This document shows positions 6,527 through 11,500 of a stretch of 11,500 nucleotides of DNA, in pieces. This DNA is from Natrialbaceae archaeon Tc-Br11_E2g1 (GTDB taxonomy: Archaea; Halobacteriota; Halobacteria; Halobacteriales; Natrialbaceae). The number at the start of each line of letters is the position of its first letter. Position 1 is the stretch's first letter. Below the pieces are notes generated by a model. That model made no database searches, had not been told where the DNA came from, and worked only from the letters and a program-made list of their open reading frames with translations. A program made the translations under genes and the position numbers. The stretch is taken from NCBI GenBank assembly GCA_001564255.1, contig LKNC01000068.1:1-11500 (forward strand), in the 5' to 3' direction.

Positions 6527-7417
6527 ATGACCGGACGCTACTCACAGGAACGCTATCTCGCCGCGAAACGAACCGTCGACGACCGCGCGCTCGACCGCGA
6601 CGTTCTCGAGGCGTTCACACGACGACTCGACTCCGGTGTCCACATCGTCGAGGTCGGTGCCGGTATCGGGACGATGGTTCAACGACTGCTCGAGTGGGAG
6701 CTGTTACCCGAGACGGTGACGTATACGCTCGTCGACGTCGACGAGGGGTCGATCGCGTCGGCCAGGGAACGACTGCCCGCCTGGGCGAGAGAGCGTGGCT
6801 ACCGCGTCGAGTCGGCCTCCCGTCCCGACGGGTTTCGGCTCCGTCGGAACGGGTCGACGATCACGGTTTACACCGTCGTCGCCGACGCGACGGCGGCCCT
6901 CGAGGCGCGACGGCCCGACGCGGTCGTCGGGTCGGCGTTCGTCGATCTCCTCCGGCCGACGGCTGTCGAGGGGCTGCTCGACGCCCTCCCGGCTGGGTGT
7001 CTGTGTTACTTCCCGATCACCTTCGACGGCGAGACGATCTTCGAGCCCGGAGCGATCCCCGGGTTCGACGACCACGTCGTCGAGCGATATCACGAGGACA
7101 TGATCCGACGGGACCATCCCGGGGATCCGAACGCCGGCCGTCACCTCCTCGAGCGGGCCGTGTCCGATCACACGCTCTACGCAGCGGGCGGATCGGACTG
7201 GATCGTCACCGCCGAGGACGACAGCTACCCCGCCGACGAAACGTACTTCCTCCACCACGTTCTCGAGACGATCCACACCGCCCTCGAGTCCGATCCGGCC
7301 GTCGACGGCGACGTCCTCGAGACGTGGATCGACCGCCGGCGAGAACAGGTCGAGGCGGGCGAACTCGTCTACGTCGCCCACGGGCTCGACGTCGTGTTCG
7401 GCGTCAGGGACTCCTAG
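6527..7417 (+). CDS. Class I SAM-dependent methyltransferase, specific substrate unknown
   Basis: 296 aa from the chosen ATG. The Rossmann SAM-binding motif I is clear as HIVEVGAGIGTM (E42, G44, G46, G48), followed by the motif II acidic region YTLVDVDEGS (D70, D72), which should hold the SAM ribose. The N-terminus (YSQERYLAAKRTVDDRALD) and the acidic C-terminal half are not a pattern I can tie to a known methyl acceptor. A longer reading from 6356 is possible, but its extra 57 codons overlap the aminotransferase and precede the TATA box, so I reject it. The gene converges on the glycosyltransferase gene with a 14-nt overlap of the two 3' ends. Because its neighbours are a glycosyltransferase, a pterin-synthase-family enzyme and a nucleotidyltransferase, it may methylate a small-molecule or glycan product. 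That is an inference from context only. Confidence 0.85.
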   Translation: MTGRYSQERYLAAKRTVDDRALDRDVLEAFTRRLDSGVHIVEVGAGIGTMVQRLLEWELLPETVTYTLVDVDEGSIASARERLPAWARERGYRVESASRPDGFRLRRNGSTITVYTVVADATAALEARRPDAVVGSAFVDLLRPTAVEGLLDALPAGCLCYFPITFDGETIFEPGAIPGFDDHVVERYHEDMIRRDHPGDPNAGRHLLERAVSDHTLYAAGGSDWIVTAEDDSYPADETYFLHHVLETIHTALESDPAVDGDVLETWIDRRREQVEAGELVYVAHGLDVVFGVRDS

Positions 7418-8486
7418 CGACGCGCTCGAGGAACGCCCGAACGGCGTCCATCGACTCCGCCCAGGTCGGGTGGGCCCTCGCGCCCTCGAGCGCGTTGACG
7501 CCCATGCGGGCGAGCCGTTCGCGATCGGTGTCGAGTTCCTCGAGGACCCTCGTGATCGTCCGAGCGTCACCGGGGTCGACGAGGAACCCGCTCACTCCGT
7601 GGTCGACGAACTCCCGGGGGCCACCCTCCGTGGTCGCGATCGGGACGACGCCGTGTTCCATCGCCTCGAGGTACACCATCCCGAAGGCCTCATAGCGTGA
7701 GGGGACACACAGACAGTGGCTACACTCGAGAATCGACTCCAACCGCCGGGTCGACACTTCCCCCGTGAGTGTGACTTCGTCGGTCACTCCGAGCGTCTCG
7801 ACGTGGGTACGGAGCGTCCGCGCGTACTGTCGGTCGTTCTCGAGACTGCCGACGATCGTCAACTGCCAGTCACCGTCGGCGACCCGTCCGGAGGCGAACG
7901 CCGAAACGAGCGTCAGTGGATCCTTTCTGGGAACGACGTTCCCGACGAAAGTCACGCGCAGTGGCCCCGTACTCGCACGGTCGACGACGCCTGCCTCCCG
8001 GGTCGACCCGGCGGCCCTGCGACCGCCCGGCGGGGCGACGAGTCGCGGTCGGCCGGCCGGTGACGGCGCGATCCGCCCCGCCCGGCGCTGGGTAAACGCA
8101 CTGGTACTGATCGCCGCGTCGACCGACTCGAGGTAGCGTCGCTCTACGGGGCGGTGGAGCCGGTTCACCCGTTTCGTCGGGTCGTCCGAGCTGAGGTGAT
8201 GGATCAGGGCGACGACGGCCCCGGGTCGGGTGAGCCGACGGTTGTGATACCACAGTGAGGGGTGACAGAGTTCGTCCTGTAGCAAGACGTCTACGGAGCG
8301 GTCGAGTCGTGACCGGATCGCCCGCGAACACCCATCGAGCAACCCGCGCCCGAGCGACCGCCAGGGCAGTGAGACGACGTCGACGGTGTCGCCGTGGTCC
8401 CGTAGCGAGTCGACGAGCTGTCTGTCGTACCGAAAGCCACCCGAGGTTTCCTCGAGGTCGCCGTAGACGACGAGGCCGACGTGCAT
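7404..8486 (-). CDS. GT4-family glycosyltransferase
   Basis: 360-aa GT-B fold retaining glycosyltransferase. The N-terminal acceptor domain starts VGLVVYG with the glycine loop SGGFRYD (G16-G17). The C-terminal donor domain contains FVGNVVPRKDPLTL (R187, K188, expected to contact the nucleotide-sugar diphosphate) and the EX7E motif E266-AFGMVYL-E274. No membrane segment is evident, so it should act in the cytoplasm or at the inner membrane face. It transfers a sugar from a nucleotide or lipid donor to an unknown acceptor. The start codon is 10 nt after the stop of the pterin-synthase-family gene on the same strand, so the two are probably one transcript; no strong Shine-Dalgarno is seen. The nucleotidyltransferase further upstream could supply its donor. 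N-glycan, polysaccharide and small-molecule (including pterin) acceptors remain open. Confidence 0.9.
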   Translation of the reverse strand: MHVGLVVYGDLEETSGGFRYDRQLVDSLRDHGDTVDVVSLPWRSLGRGLLDGCSRAIRSRLDRSVDVLLQDELCHPSLWYHNRRLTRPGAVVALIHHLSSDDPTKRVNRLHRPVERRYLESVDAAISTSAFTQRRAGRIAPSPAGRPRLVAPPGGRRAAGSTREAGVVDRASTGPLRVTFVGNVVPRKDPLTLVSAFASGRVADGDWQLTIVGSLENDRQYARTLRTHVETLGVTDEVTLTGEVSTRRLESILECSHCLCVPSRYEAFGMVYLEAMEHGVVPIATTEGGPREFVDHGVSGFLVDPGDARTITRVLEELDTDRERLARMGVNALEGARAHPTWAESMDAVRAFLERVARSP

Positions 8487-8496
8487 CGGTTCGAAC

Positions 8497-8874
8497 TCAC
8501 AGCGACCGTTCGTGGGAGACCCACGCGACGTCGTCTTCCCGTACGCGTACCTCGAGGCGCGTCGCCGGCTCCGGGGTGAGTTCTTCGAGGAGGCGGTCGC
8601 CGACGATCCGGGAGAGGTGTTCGGCGCTCGGGTTCTTCCCGTCGAAGGCCGGAAGCTCGTTTAACGTCCGGTCACGGAACTCCCCGACGGTCGTCTCGAG
8701 TGCCTCGATGACGGCGTCGATGTCGACGAGGTAGCCGTACTCCCCGAGTTCGGGGCCTTTGAACCGGACGCTGACGGTGAACCGATGGGAGTGGAGTTCG
8801 CCTTCCGGACCCGGATCGGGAACGGTCAGAAAGTGTTGGGCGACGAACGACCGGGAAACCGAAACCGTGTACAT
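8497..8874 (-). CDS. 6-pyruvoyl-tetrahydropterin synthase / QueD-family protein lacking the catalytic cysteine
   Basis: 125 aa from the ATG at 8874-8872. The T-fold family pattern is present: FVAQHFL (H14) and LHSHRF (H28, H30) give the three zinc histidines, GYLVDIDAVIEAL is the central conserved stretch, NPSAEHLSRIV (E85) follows, and a C-terminal E103 sits in VREDD. In QueD and PTPS-I a catalytic Cys stands four residues before the HxH pair; here that position is E24, and the whole protein has no Cys. Cys-dependent chemistry is thus excluded, which points to a PTPS-III-like or archaeal variant acting on dihydroneopterin-type substrates. An upstream ATG at 8919 would add 15 residues but overlaps the TATA box (8896-8903), so I reject it. 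Together with the GT4 gene 10 nt downstream it probably forms a two-gene operon. Confidence 0.88.
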   Translation of the reverse strand: MYTVSVSRSFVAQHFLTVPDPGPEGELHSHRFTVSVRFKGPELGEYGYLVDIDAVIEALETTVGEFRDRTLNELPAFDGKNPSAEHLSRIVGDRLLEELTPEPATRLEVRVREDDVAWVSHERSL

Positions 8875-8895
8875 GCACGTGAACTTCGCGGGATA

Positions 8896-8903
8896 ATACT
8901 TAA
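8896..8903 (-). promoter_or_regulatory. TATA box of the pterin-synthase-family gene
   Basis: On the minus strand TTAAGTAT lies 29 to 22 nt before the ATG at 8874. The spacing suits a leaderless transcript and decides the start: the upstream ATG at 8919 would lie ahead of the promoter. The remainder of the 8875-9011 gap shows nothing else. Confidence 0.55.
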
Positions 8904-9011
8904 CGGTGGCTCCGAGCACCGGGTGACCGCCGTCGGCTACGCGCGACTGTCTCGCTCGGCGACTCTCGGGTGACTCGACGACGAGGGGTTCCGGGGTGGC
9001 CCCGAACGCGA

Positions 9012-9743
9012 CTACTGTTCGGGGGCCACTCTCTGTTCGTCCAGTCGCTTCTCGGCGCGGTCACGATCCTCGGGGTAGCCGACGTCGATGCGCCAGCCGT
9101 CCATGCGGATCGCGTCGATGGTCCGCCCGGACTGGATCAGCAAGTCGATCGCGTCGGGGAGTTCGTACTCCCCGCGGTCGGAGGGCTGGACAAGGTGACA
9201 GGCGTGGAAGATCGCGGGCGTAAACGTGTAAAAACCGGTCATCACGAGGTTCGACGGTGGCTCGTCGGGTTTCTCGACGACCTCGACGATCTCGCCGTAC
9301 TCGTTCGTGTCACAGACGCCGTAGCGGGAGGCGTCCTCGTAGGGCACTTCCTCGACGAGGAACGCGGCGTCGGCCCGTTCTTCCTGCTGGCGGTTGATCA
9401 CGTCCCCGAGGTTCCCCCGGAAGACGTTGTCCCCGAGCATGAGCACGAAGTCGTCGTCGATGTGGGGTTCTGCCTGGAGGATCGCGTGGGCGAGACCCAG
9501 CTGTTCGCGCTGGTGGGCGTAGGTAATCGGGACGCCCTCGTATTCGTCGCCGTAGCGTTCGATGATCTTCTCTTTCATGTAGCCGACGACGACGATCAGT
9601 TCGGTGACGCCGATCGACAGGAGGTTGTCGAAGACGTCCTCGATGAGGGGTGTCCCGTCGACTTCGACGAGGACCTTCGGCCTGTCTTCGGTGAGCGGCC
9701 GGAGGCGAGTGCCCTTCCCCGCGGCCAGCACGACTGCTTGCAT
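9012..9743 (-). CDS. Sugar-1-phosphate nucleotidyltransferase (RmlA / AglF-like)
   Basis: 243-aa cytoplasmic enzyme that joins a sugar-1-phosphate to an NTP to give a nucleotide sugar and pyrophosphate. The N-terminus has the diagnostic VVLAAGKGTRLRPLTEDRPK (G9, G11, R13, K23). Further on are EQLGLAHAI, the metal-binding D105 in LMLGDNVF, EKP at 157-159 with TGFY after it, and WRIDVGYPED (W207, D210). Length (about 240 aa) matches archaeal glucose-1-phosphate thymidylyl- or uridylyltransferases such as Haloferax AglF. It is shorter than the roughly 290-aa bacterial RmlA and has no C-terminal hexapeptide-repeat domain. Base and sugar specificity cannot be read by sight. The start is supported by the TATA-like CATATA at 9769-9774. 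It lies upstream of the pterin-family and GT4 genes on the same strand, separated by 137 bp with a new promoter, and could feed the glycosyltransferase. Confidence 0.92.
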   Translation of the reverse strand: MQAVVLAAGKGTRLRPLTEDRPKVLVEVDGTPLIEDVFDNLLSIGVTELIVVVGYMKEKIIERYGDEYEGVPITYAHQREQLGLAHAILQAEPHIDDDFVLMLGDNVFRGNLGDVINRQQEERADAAFLVEEVPYEDASRYGVCDTNEYGEIVEVVEKPDEPPSNLVMTGFYTFTPAIFHACHLVQPSDRGEYELPDAIDLLIQSGRTIDAIRMDGWRIDVGYPEDRDRAEKRLDEQRVAPEQ

Positions 9744-9768
9744 ATCCGTACCGATTCAACCCGACCGG

Positions 9769-9774
9769 TATATG
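9769..9774 (-). promoter_or_regulatory. TATA box of the nucleotidyltransferase gene
   Basis: On the minus strand CATATA, preceded by an A-rich run, lies 31 to 26 nt before the ATG at 9743, which predicts a leaderless transcript. Just upstream is a small hairpin CCGACC-CGTC-GGTCGG (9789-9804) of unknown role. Confidence 0.55.
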
Positions 9775-9853
9775 TTTTTGGGAACTGGCCGACCCGTCGG
9801 TCGGGATCCCGGCCGGCCAACTCGCACCGACGCTCCCCCAACCCGGCCGATCG

Positions 9854-10400
9854 GTGACGGTGTTCGTCCCCAGCCCGTTTCGCGTCGAATCGCTCGAGGC
9901 GGGCACCGACTGGTTGCACTTTTCGAGCGTCTGTGAGGAACTACAACGGTCAGCTGTTCCGACAGTTTCGCCCCCGGCCCGAACTGCAGACGGGATATCG
10001 CGGTTCGCCGGTACTCGGCGACGAGACGCTTCGCTGGCGTCGAGCGGATGGGACCCGATCGCGAATTGCGGTTTCGGGCGGCGCTGCTCGGCCCGTTCGC
10101 CTGGAACGTCGTCGGTGCCAGACGCGCAGGCAATCTGATCGTCGATGCCCTCGAGGACGGCCGTCGATCGATCGTCAACGTCGAAGTCCCGACCCGCGAG
10201 GATGGTGACGCGCTTTTTGCCCGGTTCGAGAACTGCGGCTACGCCGGCGCGTATTTCGGCGTAACTGTCGGTGTTACGCCGGGCACGTCTTGGCGATGGC
10301 ACGGGACGACTACTATCGACCGCCTGCGATCTTACTGGCAATCGTGGTGTCGCTTCTGGCAGACGAACAGCGGGAGTCGATCGCCGGTGAGTCACCATGG
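9854..10400 (+). pseudogene. Probable decayed gene, several frameshifts, family unknown
   Basis: No single frame is open across this region, but consecutive frames give protein-like, mostly GC3-rich segments that fit end to end. These are: GTG 9854 onward TVFVPSPFRVESLEAGTDWL; from about 9933 in the next frame NYNGQLFRQFRPRPELQTGY and SPVLGDETLRW; from about 10048 in the third frame ELRFRAALLGPFAWNVVGAR and SIVNVEVPTREDGDALFARF; and from about 10290 again shifted ARDDYYRPPAILLAIVVSLL. The simplest reading is one former gene of about 180 codons with three frame changes, near 9930, 10050 and 10290. I do not recognise the family. A 118-aa ORF at 10048-10404 could be called as a gene by itself, but it lacks a promoter and its C-terminal part loses codon bias. 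It is divergent from the nucleotidyltransferase gene. Boundaries are approximate. Confidence 0.5.
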
Positions 10401-10404
10401 CTAA

Positions 10405-10863
10405 CGGGACGTTGCAACGTTACAGGCGTCTCGATATTACGCTCAGTATGCCCGGGACACCTGTCGCCTCCAGAGCCTGCGTCGAACCCCGTCCGCCGTG
10501 ATGACCACCGACGACCACTCGAGGGAGACACCCACAGCTACTCGACCTAGCATACAGCCGCGCCCATGTGTAGAGTGATTCGTTCCCTGAGACGGCTGGC
10601 CTCTCTCGAGGTCGCTACCTACTCCCTGTCCCCGGGTATCCGAGGATGGCAGCTGTCACCAGTGGATGACCGACCTTCCGTCGGCGTCACTTTACATACT
10701 TTGTCCACGAGTATCACCTCGAGGTCGTCGTCTCCCCGGGGATCTCGACGTCCGCCGGGAGGACGAGCCGTCGTTCGGTGTACTCGAGGCCGCTTACGTT
10801 CGGCCGGCACGGACATCCAACCGTCATTATCAGCCGTCGAGAACGGTAACGGCGTTTCGTCAC
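10405..10863. other. 459-bp stretch without a confident gene
   Basis: Between the decayed gene and the right-hand gene no long ORF shows the host codon pattern. The only candidate is a 37-aa minus-strand ORF (10714-10827). Composition is somewhat less GC-rich than in the flanking genes. No repeat, tRNA or transposon end was recognised. Next to a pseudogene, this may be decayed sequence. Confidence 0.5.
10714..10827 (-). CDS. Possible 37-aa small protein
   Basis: ATG at 10827-10825 to TGA at 10716-10714. The predicted peptide begins MTVGCPCRPNVSGLEYTERR and continues with LVLPADVEIPG; 31 of 37 codons end in G or C, like host genes. It starts 36 nt after the stop of the minus-strand gene at 10864 and could be translated from its transcript. 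A CXC pair near the N-terminus is the only motif seen. The next frame downstream also reads protein-like (DDLEVILVDKVCKV), so this may instead be a piece of a decayed longer gene. Confidence 0.3.
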   Translation of the reverse strand: MTVGCPCRPNVSGLEYTERRLVLPADVEIPGETTTSR

Positions 10864-11500
10864 CTATGCAGAGGCGAACCAACGTTCGACGTCGTCATAG
10901 AAGTCTTGCAGCGTCCGCTGGTGGAACGTACCGATGTAACTGATCGGGTGACGTTGCTCGGCCTCGTTCGTCCATCGGAGAAACCGATTCGGTTCTCGAA
11001 GACCGCTTTCAGTGATAAACGCTTTGCGATCGAACACGACGTGATATCCTTCGAAGTCGCCGAGCTCACCGGCTTTCTCGAATGTTAGGCAGGAAAACCC
11101 GCCGTGTTGGAAGTCCGTGCGAAGTCCCCGAAGAAATCCGAGTTTCCGCCCGTAGTACGATTCATCGTTTCCACCCGATACCGGTGTGAAGTCACCACCG
11201 GTCAATTCGACTGCGGGCGACGAGTAACGGTTGCACAAGACGCGGATCGTCTCGTTAAGCGAGTACAGCGACGCAAGATAGTTGTGAAGCAATCGAAGTG
11301 CCTCGAACCCTTCTTCCTCGACCCGGTCCGTGTGACAGAGAAAGATCGGGTTCGTCCGCAGATCACCGTCGATGTACTCGTCGAGTTCGTAGTAGTTCTG
11401 ATCAACGGTCCGCTTGGCAGCACTCAATCTGATTTCGTCTGACTCCCGTAACCGATCGTCCGGCTCGATATCAGCCCGGGCGAGTGTCTGTAGCTGGTAG
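10864..11500 (-). CDS. Unrecognised protein with a HEPN-like RX4H motif (start beyond right edge)
   Basis: The minus-strand frame is open from the right edge (first full codon 11499-11497) to TAG at 10866-10864, so 211 codons of the C-terminal part are visible. A TTG at 11427 is a possible internal start, but the frame upstream of it reads as normal protein (DIEPDDRLRESDEIRLSAAK), so the true start is probably outside. The protein is soluble and looks helical, with a long helix around EGFEALRLLHNYLASLYSLN. After it comes GFLRGLRTDFQHGGFS, whose R and H (11121-11119 and 11106-11104) form RX4H, the pattern found at the active or binding site of HEPN domains. HEPN proteins include RNase toxins and defence effectors but also non-catalytic members. 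No antitoxin partner is visible in the window. I cannot name the family. Confidence 0.82.
   Translation of the reverse strand, partial: YQLQTLARADIEPDDRLRESDEIRLSAAKRTVDQNYYELDEYIDGDLRTNPIFLCHTDRVEEEGFEALRLLHNYLASLYSLNETIRVLCNRYSSPAVELTGGDFTPVSGGNDESYYGRKLGFLRGLRTDFQHGGFSCLTFEKAGELGDFEGYHVVFDRKAFITESGLREPNRFLRWTNEAEQRHPISYIGTFHQRTLQDFYDDVERWFASA

Noticed and set aside
697..8520. The 14-mer CGTTCGTGGGAGAC found at 697-710 and again at 8507-8520
   Set aside because: One copy is intergenic and the other lies at the end of a coding gene, with no shared flanks; this is probably chance.
8875..8919. 15-residue N-terminal extension of the pterin-synthase-family protein
   Set aside because: It would include the TATA box at 8896-8903, and family members start close to the later Met.
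9310..10398. 362-aa minus-strand ORF overlapping the nucleotidyltransferase N-terminal half and the gap
   Set aside because: Its overlap with the nucleotidyltransferase is a shadow frame, and the rest runs opposite the protein-like + strand segments of the decayed gene.
10397..10578. Short + strand ORFs (10397-10501 and 10501-10578)
   Set aside because: Very short, without host codon bias, motif or promoter.
1..11500. CRISPR array, tRNA, rRNA, insertion sequence or replication origin
   Set aside because: No spaced repeat series, cloverleaf-like sequence, transposase gene or origin-like repeat set was seen on either strand.

Overview
The window reads as chromosomal DNA of a haloarchaeon, most likely of the Natrialba/Haloterrigena type. 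Coding regions are GC-rich with strong G/C preference at third positions, and Leu-Glu pairs are often written CTCGAG. Predicted proteins are rich in Asp and Glu. Several genes have an archaeal TATA-like box about 22-38 nt upstream of the ATG and no room for a leader, as expected for leaderless mRNAs. No tRNA, rRNA, CRISPR array or insertion sequence was seen.

Left part (1-6479), all on the + strand: the C-terminal half of a class III PLP aminotransferase; an AbgA-like M20 metallo-amidohydrolase; a 215-aa haloarchaeal protein of unknown function; a 423-bp AT-enriched gap with a perfect 28-bp tandem repeat; a BCCT-family transporter; and a second, complete class III aminotransferase with an unusual four-cysteine insert. 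Transporter, amide hydrolase and aminotransferases together suggest uptake and breakdown of an amino or amide compound. The genes have separate promoters, and the substrate cannot be read from the sequence. The transporter has lost much of the betaine-binding aromatic box, so betaine or choline is not a safe guess.

Middle part (6480-9743): a SAM-dependent methyltransferase (+) converges, with a 14-nt overlap, on a minus-strand group. In transcription order that group is a sugar-1-phosphate nucleotidyltransferase, a 6-pyruvoyl-tetrahydropterin-synthase-family protein and a GT4 glycosyltransferase. The last two are 10 nt apart and probably co-transcribed. The pterin-family enzyme keeps its three zinc histidines but has no cysteine at all. 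This neighbourhood could make a glycosylated and methylated pterin or a similar small molecule; that is the most interesting hypothesis here.

Right part (9744-11500): the gap beside the nucleotidyltransferase holds what looks like one plus-strand gene broken by several frameshifts (about 9854-10400). Then comes a nearly empty stretch with one possible 37-aa ORF. The window ends inside a minus-strand gene for an unrecognised helical protein with an RX4H (HEPN-like) motif.
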